64,000 nt of DNA from Ilyonectria destructans (GCA_020740775.1 JAHEWK010000020.1:682001-746000); one strand, 5' to 3'; shown: positions 18,607 through 29,780, counted from the stretch's first letter. Notes: generated by a model not told the origin, from the letters alone. Made by a program: numbers and translations.

Positions 18607-21557
18607 CATACATGGGCAAACCGTTTAAACGGTCGAATATTTTCTCAAACGTTTGAACGGTTCAAAAATATCGCAAACGGTTAAACGAACGAATAAACGA
18701 TTTAAACGAACGAATGAACGATTTATGACGGTGAGAAATATCCACCGCGCCTGCTCTAATACTAGTCGAAATAATGCCTACTATTATCGTCAACGTCCCA
18801 AGAGTCACCCTCCCGCCGTGGGATTCCGATTAGACCCATCCCATTCTCATGCAGGGCCGTATGAGTCCTTGACGCAACCAATTGCCCGTACATTCAATCA
18901 TCTCGATAGTTTTGCATGTGATTCGCAATCTATCCCATGAACATGTTCTTCTTGCCCCAGAAAACGTCCTCTGCGGCTCCGATGACTCTGCTGGGATAGA
19001 AAGAATACAAATAGCCATGCGGCTAAGTTTCGGATACTGCTTTCTCTGCTGTGGTTGACACCACCACTCCAGAGGCGTACAATCCGGAGGGATATCTGTT
19101 GCATCAACGTTGATGAAGCTAGTGAAATCATCCCTAACATTCGCGTTAATAGTCCTAACCTCCAGCTTCTTTGATAGTATCGCGAGTTGATTTGGCTTCT
19201 TTGCCAGCGGTGGTGGCATCGACGTGGGGGCGGAGGGATGGTCGCTGGGTTGCTCGTAATTAAATTCCTTTTGCCAGAATGCTGTGGCCGAGGCAGTAGT
19301 ATCTTCATGCCATTCCTTTGGCCAGTTCTGCTTGATATACGCGATACATTTACGGGGATCAAGGAGGAGAGCGGCGGCGTATACGGGAACCTCGTCAGTT
19401 AGGCGGTAGTATTTAGAGAGGATAAACCATCCCATATCGATGGCTCGAACCATCCGTTCGTCGGAGTGTTCATCTGACTGATATATCTTCTGATACAATG
19501 TTAGTAATCGACTTGATGTGGATAGATTAAAGGGTACCTTTTGTTCTTCGTAATGGAGTAACAACATATCCATCAGCATCAACGATTGTGAGATAGACGA
19601 GTCATCTCCCTCTGCATACAATGTTGCTGAAGCAAATGGCTGAAGAAACGTATGTGCTTTGCCTAGCAACTCCCAATCTCCAACTAATAGCCGATTGTCT
19701 CCGATGGCCTCTTCGTGATCAGACATGAAGGACTGGATTTTGTCCTTCTTTCTAATCGCACGATCAATGACCTGATACCAGGACGACCAGCGGGTACGAT
19801 TATCCATCCCTAAACGCAGTCCCACTGCCTTATCCCACGCATTCTGGTGGAGGCTTGATGATGTTAGCCACACAGCTAAGCCATGAAGCTTGCGTAATGC
19901 AGGGACATTCTCAACGCCGCTAAAGTCGTCAGCCGATATCACGGACGTATTGCTAGCCGTGCTGCCCTTGCGCTTGTGCTTTCTGGCCGGCTCTCCGTTT
20001 TTTCTCTTTGCTGTATTTCGTTCGGCGGCAGCCTTCTTTCGATGAGAGGCTAGGACCTCGGAAAACTGGGAGAGAAGCTCCTCTCCAGTGACACCGGATG
20101 CTGACTCGAGTGCTGCGACTAGAGCCTCTTTAGAAGATGCGAGAAGGAAGGCTTGAAGGGAAAGATTAATGATATGCGCGATACAGCGTATACGACGTCC
20201 TTTTGCGTTGAATTTAATCTACTTAATGTCAGCCTATAGCCTAAACTGCGTAGTTAACTAACCTTGTGTCTACTCATTAGCTTGCGTTGTATAGACTCAA
20301 GACATGTGTCGTTTGATGTCGCGTTGTCACCCGTGTGCCAACCAAGTTTTGACTGTATCCCGTACTTCTCTGAAGTATCGATAACAGCCTGCGCTTGAGC
20401 TTCTCCAGAATGACTCGCTGTACATTCTGGTAGAGATAGTAGTGCCTTACGAAGCTTGTAGTCTTTATCTACCCATTGTGCACACACAGCAAGTAGAGAA
20501 TGTCTATGCGGTGATGTCCAGAGGTCTGTTGAGATATGAATCGGACTTGACGCGGTGGTGAGACTGTCCTTGATCTCGCTGCTGTAAAAATCATAGTTTG
20601 CTGCAATATATCGGACCATCGTACGCCGTGAGGTAATGAGGGAGTCTTTGATGTATGGGTTACACGCGAGAGCTAGTTGTTGAAACTCGTCCCATTCAAT
20701 AGCCGAAAAGGGCACTCTCCGACGTGTGAGTATGCTGATCAATGCTTCCTGATATGCTTGCGGGTTGAAGGCATTTCGAAGTGCGTCCTTGCTTGCTATA
20801 GGGCGAAAATGTGCGGAGATTGAGCGCTGGGTGCCCGAGACAGACCTGGTGGATCTGGATGCGACGGGATGGTTGTTTCTGACGTGATTGGCAGCATTTG
20901 CCTTATGGTCGTATCGTTTATCTCCACATACAGTGCAAGTATAGATGGTTTTACCTCCAGTCTTGCGTCCGCGTGTATTTGAACGGTCCTTCGTGATGTC
21001 TATAATTGAGAGGAAGTTTGACGGCAATCTATTGACATCTGGGGGGTTTTCTGTAGCACCAATAATAGCCGATGTGTCAGATGACATATTGGTAGTTAAA
21101 AGGCGAGATTTTGAATTTGGTATCATGGATTGAGACCCGATATCAATGGGTTTTGTGTCAACCTACACCGATACACGAATGCAGACATTGAACAAAAGAT
21201 CAGTGTAGATTGAGGACCATCTCTTCTATCTAAGGAGCGACGAGAGTCGGTCTCTTATACCTGTGTTCAGTCTGCCGATCTAATAGGCAGCAGGCTGTTA
21301 CCTGACGCTAGGTATGGTGTAGCGTTCACGCTGGCCGTGAAGCTATTCACGATGGTCGTGATCCTTGCCCTTGACCTAAGCGAAGGTCTCCGGAACTTGA
21401 CATTTTGAAAGATTTTTCGAGTGCCGGGGCTGGAAAATCGTTTAACCGTTCAAACGGTTTTAGGATGCCCTTAAACGGTTAAACGATTTAACATGCATAA
21501 ACGTTTTAAACGGAACGAACGAACGAACGAACGAACGAACGAAAGTGCCCATGTATG
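18607..21557 (-). mobile_element. hAT-5 transposon
   Basis: The left end CATACATGGGCA (18607-18618) is the reverse complement of TGCCCATGTATG (21546-21557). Inside both ends are many GTTTAAACGG/AAACGGTTAAACG motifs, and a (GAAC)n run lies at about 21513-21543. The gene is on the minus strand. No target duplication can be found: the left side abuts hAT-4 and the right side abuts a broken transcription-factor gene, so one or both flanks were rearranged after insertion. Confidence 0.75.
18830..21126 (-). CDS. hAT-5 transposase, apparently intact
   Basis: Two exons, 21126-20263 and 20218-18830, joined by a 44-bp intron (GTTAGT..CTGAC..TAG), give 750 residues. A zinc finger near residues 63-85 (YTCTVCGDKRYDHKANAANH) is followed by the hAT core (HISTDLWTSPHRHSLLAVCA, HTGDNATSNDTCLESI), a lysine-rich insert (KHKRKGS), NRTRWSSWYQVIDRA and the dimerisation domain (LSRMAICILSIPAESSEPQR). 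The dimerisation block has TFSGARR in place of the usual RLFSGA, a small deviation. Both exons are open throughout, so this copy could be active. It differs clearly from hAT-1 to hAT-4. Confidence 0.9.
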
Positions 21558-22829
21558 TATCTCGGTATAGCTGTGCGCGCTGGCTATGTCCTGGGAATCC
21601 ACCGGAGCGACATTAACGCACAGTATAATACTCCCAAGTATACTATGCGAGAGCGCCTCTGGAAGGTTCTGCGTGTACTGGATCTCTTTATGAGCGCCTC
21701 TCTGGGCTATCCTCCATCGACGTGCGAGACCCGAGATACAGCCGCCGAGGATAACTACTCACCTTCAAACGACCTCTGTGTTATCTTTGAGGCTATTCTA
21801 AAGAACATCTACTTGAGTCGTACTGTATCGAAAGACGCCGTAGAGCGGATAAGTAGACACCACAGACAATGGACCAAGAGATTTACAAAAGGGCTAGCAG
21901 CAGATAATGTCAAATCGACCGAGTTTATCGACACCGAGGAAGGCAAGAGAGCCCCTAACATCGGCCTCTATCACATCACAGAGGCCTACTACTGGACAAT
22001 AATGCTTCTAGCACTGCCCTTCCTAGTCGAGAGCATATCTAAACACATTTCTAAGTCTATAGCCAACGACAACCACGATGAGCATGCAATTCCACGAACC
22101 TCCTATAACAGCACTGTGAGCTATGCCTGCGTCGATTCGGCCATACGCACGGTAGACCTACTGGACAGGCTGAGATCGAGTGAGGATATTCCAAAGCGGC
22201 TTCCGTTCGTGGTCAACTCCCTGTTCGTCGCCTCCTTGGTCATGGGACTGGCGAGATTGGGAGACTTGGACTGTATATTCCCGCTCGCCAAAAGTCTCAA
22301 GAGGGCGAGGAGGCTGCTGGCCAAATTCGGCCGGTGCGATGCAGTGTCGAAGAGGAACTTGGCCATCGTTGACGATCTTCGGATCGCATGCGATTTGCAC
22401 CATGAGAAGAGATTGAGACACAAGATGGAGCAGCAGAGCCTGCTTGTCGGGGGCTTGTTTGGCTTTGTTCAGGACGATGTCATGAGACTGCCTTTCTTCG
22501 CTGAGACTTTTGTGCCATCTGAACCACATCCCGGGCCCACGACGGATACAGGGGAGGTTTCCAGCACCAACCAAAGCGACTCGACAAGCTCTGCTGGTTC
22601 CGAGACACAAGAATACCTAGATTTCGGAGTTGAGGGCATGATGCCTGATTTTGCAACCATGACAAACATGGCCCTATCTCTCTCGCCGGGAACCTCCGTT
22701 CCTGGGCAGCTCGACCTGGGACGCCCCTTCTCCTCTGACTCGATTTCTTTTGCACTTCAACTTCGGGACATGTTGGGTGGTGATTCTGCCATGACGGGTC
22801 TAGGTACTCAAGAGCAGTGGTCTCAATGA
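21555..22829 (+). pseudogene. Fungal transcription factor, C-terminal part (MHR domain)
   Basis: The open frame begins inside a conserved block, MYLGIAVRAGYVLGIHRSD, followed by TMRERLWKVLRVLDLFMSAS and LGYPPSTC. This is the middle homology region of fungal-specific (Zn2Cys6-type) transcription factors. About 420 residues run to a normal stop, with a Ser/Thr-rich tail. The DNA-binding domain and the N-terminal half are absent: sequence upstream is the hAT-5 terminus, and the missing part is not elsewhere in the window. The first ATG lies at the junction, so it is probably not the native start. Confidence 0.85.
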
Positions 22830-22902
22830 CACGGGTGGAAGGCGGGTTATATGGCTTCTGCCACAGAAGGCACTGGACTGGGAGCTTGGCGGATTCCTAT
22901 CC

Positions 22903-23811
22903 TTAATACATCTTGGACAAGATCCATTTGATACCCTGAAACGCATTCACCGTAAAAGTCTTGGACTCTGGGAGGGGAGGGACCATCCAGAAGCAATGTG
23001 GCAACGACTCATAGTGGTCCCTCTTGACATGCAACCCACGACTCTCCATCGACTCGGCGAGAACACGTCCGTCATCTTTCAAAGGGTCGAAGTCACAGGT
23101 AACAATGTATGCCGGGGCAAGAGCCTGTGGCTATCGGGGTCCAGCCCGATAAAGTAGTCTGCGTCGTCTGGCTGGGCACCGCATAGCTCGAAGCATTGGA
23201 GCAACGCTTCTCGGTCAATAAGAGGGCTGTCGTTTACGTTCACTTGAACCGGCGAGTTGGCTGGGTGAAAGACAACAGGGCTGAAGGCGACCACCGCTTT
23301 CACGGCATTCTTGGGGAGTGTAGACTGGTCGAGTCCGGCCTTGAGTGCGACTTCGAGAGCGAGGGCGCCACCTGCTGATGTGCCGATGGTGAATAATTTG
23401 GTCTTGTCCGCGCGGTCGAACGCTGCATCGTGATACGCCCCTAGAGTAATGCTTCCAGTCAGTTGATCCGTCTGAATCTAGATTCCCAACCACGAAGCCG
23501 CCGGCATGGAAGTAAACTCCGACAGGGAGCTTCTCGGGTGCACCATCTCTGGTGTTGCGAGGAGTATAGATGCGATATGCAATGTCCTAAAAGCTGCCTG
23601 TTTCCACCATCATAGTGTCTGCTAGTGGTGAATACAAAGGTGCTAGATTCTTGCTAAGCTCGGCGAACTTGTGGCGTATTTCGTGCGCTGTGCCCTTCAA
23701 CATCGGCGTTTGGCTTATCCCTTTCTGGAACGTTATCAGTTCGCCACCTGCAACAGGCTTTTTTAGCCGAGGACGCAAACTTGAGTCGAGCTAGCACTGG
23801 GAGATGCTCAT
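22903..23811 (-). pseudogene. Alpha/beta hydrolase (fold-3 esterase) pseudogene
   Basis: Pieces of an HSL-type alpha/beta hydrolase read on the minus strand. From the ATG at 23811 come MSISQC then a stop, LKKPVAGGELITFQKGISQT, and APLYSPLADTMMVETGSF then another stop. AYRIYTPR and the oxyanion motif FHAGGFVVGNLDS follow. A deletion removes the block that should hold the DYRLAPEH-type motif. Another frame then gives LFTIGTSAGGALALEVALK, with the GTSAG nucleophile elbow, and QPDDADYFIGLDP. A further frameshift precedes FDPLKDDGRVLAESM, and LPHCFW holds the catalytic His region. Two stops, at least two frameshifts and the deletion make it non-functional. Confidence 0.85.
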
Positions 23812-24063
23812 GGTTGGCTATAGGGGTACGAGGTCGCAAATCCAAAGCGGTTGATATTGGAAAGGTCTCGAACTCGGGCAAAGTTTTGAAATGACCACCG
23901 AAAACAATTATAACACAGACTCGCGTATGCGGACGTAAGCCGTTCGCCAGCGAGTGCTCTGGAACAGGCACCGGCACTGCTCAAGCCACGGTGCAACGCT
24001 TCCGGCCGCATACTCCGCACTAGCTGCTCTTGTCCCCTCTTTCGGATGCCAGGGGGTCTTCTC

Positions 24064-24168
24064 CCGATGCAGGGTGGCAGGCTTCCGATGCAGGGTGGCA
24101 GGCTTCCGATACAGGCTTGCAGGCTTCCGATATAGAGTGGCAGGCTTCTGATGCAGGGTGGCAGGCTT
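24064..24168. repeat. Five tandem copies of a 21-bp unit
   Basis: The unit CCGATGCAGGGTGGCAGGCT plus T is repeated five times with a few changes, mostly in copies 3 and 4. Because 21 is a multiple of three, two frames stay open and read seven-residue repeats (DAGWQAS or RCRVAGF), but no gene is otherwise supported. Confidence 0.9.
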
Positions 24169-24959
24169 TTGGTGTACTATGTTCTAGTCTAGGTTTATTC
24201 TTATTAAGTACTTTAAGTAGCTGGATTTTTTTCTTATAGAGTATTACTTTTAAAGAAATATATTAAGTTATAATTTATTATTTTAATATTAAAATTAATT
24301 TAACGTGGATGTATAACGAGCGCCACAGACAAACGAGCACCACACTCAATTTCCCACCTTAAATTGCGATTTTTAAAAAGTCATAACTTTATCTGTCGAA
24401 TTGCTGGTATGACCAAATGATGACCTTGAACATGTGTGTGTATTGTGTATCTGTTCACTGTAGCCCCCCCCCCTTTTTATCAGGGAGGTCTTGCTTTCCT
24501 TTTCTTCCTAATACGGGCCAGCCGGCCGAAGGCTCGGCGAGCCCCTTCCGAATCGCCTGACAATCTCCTGTTTCTCATGTGACTCCCTGGAGCCCTGGTG
24601 TTCCAACATGCCACCAATTCAACAGTTAGCAGAGCGGTTAGGGCGTCACTTACAGAGTAAATGTTACGTCTGGTAATAGTCAAGCACAGTGATGTGTAGC
24701 GAGTCAATGGTGATTGAGGTAACCAAGTTGTATTGATAGCTGAGTAGCTGCCCATGGTAATGTGCACTACTCGGTCGTCTATATATTAAGGTGATCGGGC
24801 GTGATCACCGTGTAAGTGATCACATGTGGCTAAACTATGTTCCGTTCCGGGAGGCTGAGAAAGGTGGGGCTGCGCCCGGGGCCTGATGCAGGTCGCGGCC
24901 AGGCCGTGACATAAAAGTTTAAATTTTAAATTTTTGTTGGATTGAGACCTCGTGTGGCG

Positions 24960-25210
24960 GCATAACATGCCTGATCCGGACTGCCTGATCCGGAACGCCG
25001 GATGCGGAACGCCGGATCAGGTAATAAGCCGGATCCGGCATCATAACAACGCCGGATCCGTCTCCCTTTGACACCCTGATCTAGATCCCTTTGAGTATAA
25101 AATAGAGCCCCTATGACCCTCAGTCAATGGAGGACAATCACATCAATTTACATCATTTTGATCAATCATCTCTTCTATTGCATATAGCAAATTGCGTATC
25201 CAACAATTTT
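24960..25210 (+). repeat. LTR-like segment with GCCGGATCCG palindromes and TATA box
   Basis: Between 24967 and 25055 the string CCTGATCCGG/GCCGGATCAGG and GCCGGATCCG recurs about seven times in both orientations. A TATA box (GTATAAAATAG) follows at 25095-25105, 60-70 bp beyond that cluster. Clustered palindromes upstream of a TATA box resemble a retrotransposon LTR, but no matching second LTR or duplication was found. Confidence 0.35.
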
Positions 25211-25664
25211 CTAAAACGGGCTATATAGCCCTGTAACGGTTGTGCTAGACCGCTGTACCAGGGGGCAAAAGATTGGTCAATAATCACATTGATTGCAATT
25301 ACTGGGCACACTAGCTGCTCTTTTAAGCCTCTCTCGCTGTTCGGTGAACCAAGCCGTAACAAGCCCTAGGATTTTTAAGAAATTAATTTTAGATATTTAA
25401 TAAAAAGAGTCATAAGATAGTATTTCTTCAAGAATTTTAATTAATTTATTTGAAATTTTAAAAATAAAAATAAGAAAAAAAAACAGTATAAATAAGACTT
25501 TTCTAAATAACTCCATAAGAACCTTTTTTAATAATCTAGGAAAACTTACTCTTATTATTATATATTTAATAAATACACCTTTAAAATTATAGCTATTTCT
25601 AGCTTAGTTTAAATTTTTAAGAACCTTTTTTAAATTGCGATTTAAGGTGAAATTTCAGAGTGTG

Positions 25665-25851
25665 TGTCACGGGCCAGGGCCCATATCCTTGCGGCTGTGC
25701 CGCAAGACGTACTTGGCTCGTGCGCGCCAGGGATGAGAAATCGTTCCACAGCTCAGGGGCACTGAGGAACTTCTTTCTTTCTTCTTCATCTTTGATGTAA
25801 ATAGCATCCTGGACTAGATAGCTGGAATACAGTTACTAGAGGCCGTTCACA
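25665..25851 (+). mobile_element. Solo LTR, family A (187 bp)
   Basis: It begins TGTCACGGGCC and ends GGCCGTTCACA (TG...CA ends) and is flanked by the 5-bp duplication GTGTG at 25660-25664 and 25852-25856. The reverse complement of the same LTR occurs at 48421-49059, where another LTR interrupts it. No internal retroelement sequence is present, so it is a solo LTR left by recombination. It sits in the right terminal repeat of the element at 24302-25900. Confidence 0.92.
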
Positions 25852-25994
25852 GTGTGCGCTCACTTGTATTGCGCGCTCGCTTATCATATACGTTATAGTT
25901 AAGTTATAATATAATACTTTTAAAAAAGATTTTTATAAAATAAAAACATATTAATATTCTATAACCCCAGGGTGCTTATAAGCTAGAGCTTTAT

Positions 25995-26047
25995 ATCCGA
26001 ATATATCTAAGTATATCCGAATACATCCAAACGCATCCGAATACATC
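25995..26047. repeat. Degenerate 10-bp tandem repeat
   Basis: ATCCGAATAC and ATCTAAGTAT/ATCCAAACGC variants follow each other about five times, read as a decayed tandem repeat of ATCCGAATAC. No function is apparent. Confidence 0.7.
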
Positions 26048-26303
26048 CCCCGCTTCCTCAGCCCCCATTAACAGCTTCGGTCCGACCCCGACGGATAATC
26101 AGCGGTAACGGCATCTACCCGGGATTCCGAGTCGCCGTGGGTCGCTGCAGCATTCGTATTGAAGTCGGGGTGTGCACATGACGTACGCCCCGCCTCCAGC
26201 AAATGCCATCAACGCTGATCGTGATAGCCGTGACTTTTCTCTTTTCTGGTTTTCTGTACTCACTGCTCCCCATCTTACAGCGCGACATCTACGACTTGTC
26301 AAG

Positions 26304-26510
26304 ATGATGGACCTCACGATAGAGAACATTATAGAGAATGTTCAAACCATCAATTCCACGTGTCCTGACAGACGAGTAAAATTTGTACTCGAAAGACTAG
26401 TCGTCCACCTTCATGATTTAGTGCGAGAAACGAGACTCAGCACAGAAGAGTGGATGGCCACTATTGAGTTTTTTACCAAAGCTGGTCAAACCTGCACCTC
26501 CACCCGCCAG
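26304..26510 (+). pseudogene. Intradiol ring-cleavage dioxygenase, first exon only
   Basis: From MMDLTIENIIENVQTINSTC the frame continues KFVLERLVVHLHDLVRET and STEEWMATIEFFTKAGQTCT, the N-terminal helical domain of catechol/hydroxyquinol 1,2-dioxygenases. A consensus donor GTAAGC follows at 26511. About 77 bp into the presumed intron the sequence meets the hAT-4 terminus at 26588. The catalytic domain with its Tyr/His iron ligands is not found on the other side or anywhere in the window. An upstream in-frame ATG at 26172 exists, but similarity starts at 26304. Confidence 0.8.
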
Positions 26511-26587
26511 GTAAGCACACCGTCCAATTCCAGCTCTTTGGCAATTCTACAAAATGAAGCGTATTTGACGTTCGGCTGGGGAAGGAA

Positions 26588-29500
26588 CAAGGCTCGAAAC
26601 CACTACATCCACTCCACTTTTGGACTAAGTAGAGTGGATGTACGATTTATTAGGCAATTACATAGTGGATGTAACACATATTCGACCGGAGTGGAATGGA
26701 TGTACACGTGGATTTATAAGTGGATTTTTGTAAGTGGATTTTTAAGGCTATTCACAACCTCGTCGACGCCTATTCAGCCTCACTTTCAGAGGTTGACACT
26801 AACTCTTCAGCCTCTTGCTGCTGTGATGAATCGTCAACCTCGCTGGCGCTGTCCTCGCCCTCGAATAGCCATTTTGACTCAGCAAGAGCCAGCTCGTCGT
26901 CGCTTAGAGTCCCACAGCCGGCATCCAGCTTACTTTCGAGGTGTGACTTAAGCAATGGATCCAGGTCCTTGATAAGGCCAGCACGGTACCAAGAGCGTAA
27001 GACCTGACAAATGGCGATAATCTCAGCATCTAGGTTCGTACGCAACCCCGAGACCATCTTGCCAGCAGCTGAAAATAACCTCTCACACTCGGCTGACATC
27101 GGCTGGATCGTCAGGAAGTCCAATGCCATCCTGGATAACCGAGGATATCTGCCTTGCTTAGTGATCCAGTAACCAATTGGATCACGAACGTTGACGTCGC
27201 TGGCGTCACGATCCGTCTGCCACGCTTGGTACTCATCACCAACAATAGCTGCTGCGTAGGCTGGTATTAAGCTTGGCAGACGACTGTTCTTCTCGAAGGG
27301 ATTGAAAAACCGAGGTCTTTTTGCTGGTGGCTCGTCGTCGCCTCTGCTGCTGCTGGTTCTAACCTCGAGATGAGCGTAATCGGACAGCCAGACGTCGGCA
27401 ACCATCTCTTTTGCCTTTTCAACCCAGCTAGGCTTATGAGCCCACGTTTCATCAAACCAGTCCCAACGATAAGCTGGATGGAGCGCCATAGCCGTATAGT
27501 AGATGGGCGTCTCGTCCAGCCGCCGATAATATTCATCCAGCTTATCCCAAGTAAGGTTGATTCCGATGCGGAAGTGCTCTGGATCAGGAAAATCGGCAGC
27601 AAGTTGCTTATATTCTTCCAGTGTGTTAAGCAGCAACTCATAGCCAAGCACCACATCCCAGATATTGCCATAGGAGCCAGTCCAGCCTTGCTTACGCCTG
27701 CGGATGTATCCATCACCCTCAAGCGTCTTTACCACGGTCTCAAAAACAGTCAGAATAGCCTCCAAATGGTAAAGAACCTCCCAGTCTTTGTCCGTTAGCT
27801 GATTCTCGTCTCGGAGGATGTGTGGTTTTTTCGCCAACTTGGCTTGTGTCACTTGGCCAGTCTTTTTAGACCGATTTTCGTCCTCCCATTGCGCCTTATA
27901 CTTGATCAGTAGGAGTTCGATAGAGGTTTTCAACCGTAGAGCCCTGCGGATCATGTAGAGTTGCGACAGCCAACGCGTGTCGTTGTCGATAATTAGCTTG
28001 AGTGGTTTCTTCGATCGGAGTTTAAGGGTGGTGGCGCGATTAATTTCGTCCTGTTAGATATACCGAGTTAATATGAGACGAATAGGATTTAGTTAAACCG
28101 CTTACCCTCTGGACCTCCTTGAACAAGTAAATCAGCCGGTGGCTAATACGCACATCAACTACGATATTGTGTAACTTGCCAACTGGTCCTTTTTTGCGCC
28201 ATTGAGCGTATTCAGTATCAGATAACGCTTCTGCGCCTGACAATTGCTTCTCGAACGCGTCGGCGTTTTTGCCAAATAAGAGCGCCTTGGCTGACAAGTT
28301 AATTGTGTGGCCAATACAGCGTCCTCGGCGCAGTCGGCCATCGAACCCAAGTTCAGCACCAATGACCTCCATGGCAGTATCGTTGTTTTCTGCATTGTCG
28401 AGCGTGAAATAGCCAACCTTCTCTGGACCCACGCCAAGAGTGTGTAGGACGTCGAGAACCTCCCCACCGATCGTTGAGCCGAAGTGACGATGAGCCTCTG
28501 GAACTCCAATCATGATTTTGCATGGCCGATTCTTCTCGTCTCTGAAAAAACAAGCAATGCCGTAGAGGGCAAGCTTATTTCGAGACGTCCAGCCATCAAA
28601 TGAAATATGAAGGGCTCCAGGGGAGTTCTACCTCAGCACCTCGATAACCGTCTGCTTGTGGCGGTTATACTCTTGAATGATCTTATATCGGACAGCCGTG
28701 GCAGTCAAGTTGGCGTGTTGGATGGAAACGGAGGGACTCAAATAGTCGAAGATTTCTCGGAGGATGGGGTTCTCAGCGAAGGAAAATGACTGGTTGCTAC
28801 TGACGATTAACTCGACTAGCATACACTGAAAGTGTTGCTTATCAAAGCGTGAGATGAAGCTATTCGCGATATTCTGTTCTGTAGGCTTGTTGACGTCCAG
28901 TTTCAAAACAGAGGCAATAGTCGGCTGGTTCGATTTCAGTGCGCCTTCGGATTTAAGCTGTGCTGTGCTCTTTTTCTCTCCCTCTGGTGCTGGTGTTTTG
29001 TGCTCACGCCATAGATGATTTGCCGCATTCTGGAGACCTAAAGAGGTAAAACTCGCGATAATGGGACGATTTCCGAGGACACAGTCCTTGCAAGCCCATT
29101 TGCGTAAGCCATGACGTTGAATATCATAGCCAAAGTCCCACAGCCAAGAGCTAGTATCACGAGCGCATTCTGACCAATTCCAGCCTCTGAAATAGCGAAA
29201 AAGACGGTCTTCGAGCTGCTGCTGTTGGCCTGGTTGGCCTGGCTGGTTAGCTGACATCAATTTTTTTTGGGGCAAAAACAAAGCAGGAAATCTGTAGAAA
29301 ACGCGCTCAATAGGGGTAGTTTCTCGTCTAATATTATTAGATTAGCTGTAGGGGTGATCGACCTCGGCTAACTTGGGTCCAGGTACCTCAATTTAATAGG
29401 CAGTCATATACAAAAATAAGTACTATGAACCATACAGGGTCAGGGAATATCCCACTGTACCTAAATCCACCTAAATCCACTCCATTACATCCACTTTCGT

Positions 29501-29613
29501 GTCCAAGTGTAGTGGATTATTACGTAATCTGAGCGCCGACAAGTGGATGTAATAGAGATGGGCCACTTATATGTGGTCCACGTGGATTTACAGTGTAGTG
29601 GGTTCGAGCCTTG
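26588..29613 (-). mobile_element. hAT-4, right copy, both ends present
   Basis: The left end CAAGGCTCGAAACCACTACA and the right end, whose reverse complement is CAAGGCTCGAACCCACTACA, form 20-bp terminal inverted repeats with one mismatch. The element is in the opposite orientation to the copy at 15594-18606. The flanks (GGAAGGAA left, AGCGTCCT right) do not match, so the original 8-bp duplication has been lost, probably by recombination through the element. The left flank is a dioxygenase intron; the right flank belongs to a different gene. Confidence 0.9.
26770..29257 (-). pseudogene. hAT-4 transposase with the same in-frame TAG (right copy)
   Basis: Coding exons are 29257-28106 and 28050-26770. 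The protein, the intron and the TAG (28628-28630) are the same as in the left copy; see that entry for domains. A shared nonsense codon in otherwise open copies means either both descend from one mutated master or one was duplicated from the other. Identity over 3 kb also shows that repeat-induced mutation has not acted on the pair. Confidence 0.9.
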
Positions 29614-29780
29614 AGCGTCCTTCAGGCCGATGATATAACCATGCTTGAACCTGAGAAAACTTCATCCCCGCCTCGACGGAACCTGCCTCCAGTGACTCTT
29701 TACCCCTCGATTGTTTTCCAAGCTACTCTACTGACGAGTGGCGCTTCGACCAAACTACAAGAATTCGCCCCGAATGTCCT

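Larger units (their letters stand above)
24302..25900. mobile_element. AT-rich long-TIR element, non-autonomous
   Basis: The segment from about 24302 to 24385 (through GAGCGCCACAGACAAACGAG, CACACTCAATTTC and CACCTTAAATTGCGATTT) is an imperfect reverse complement of 25623-25664 plus 25852-25900. The right repeat is itself split by a solo LTR. The interior is AT-rich with no intact ORF. The right half (25370-25620) is almost only A and T, as expected after repeat-induced C-to-T mutation. Exact ends and class are uncertain. Confidence 0.5.

Noticed and set aside
24590..24680. Possible tRNA (TTAGCAGAGCGGTTAGGGCG resembles an A box)
   Set aside because: No B box or acceptor pairing follows within tRNA distance.
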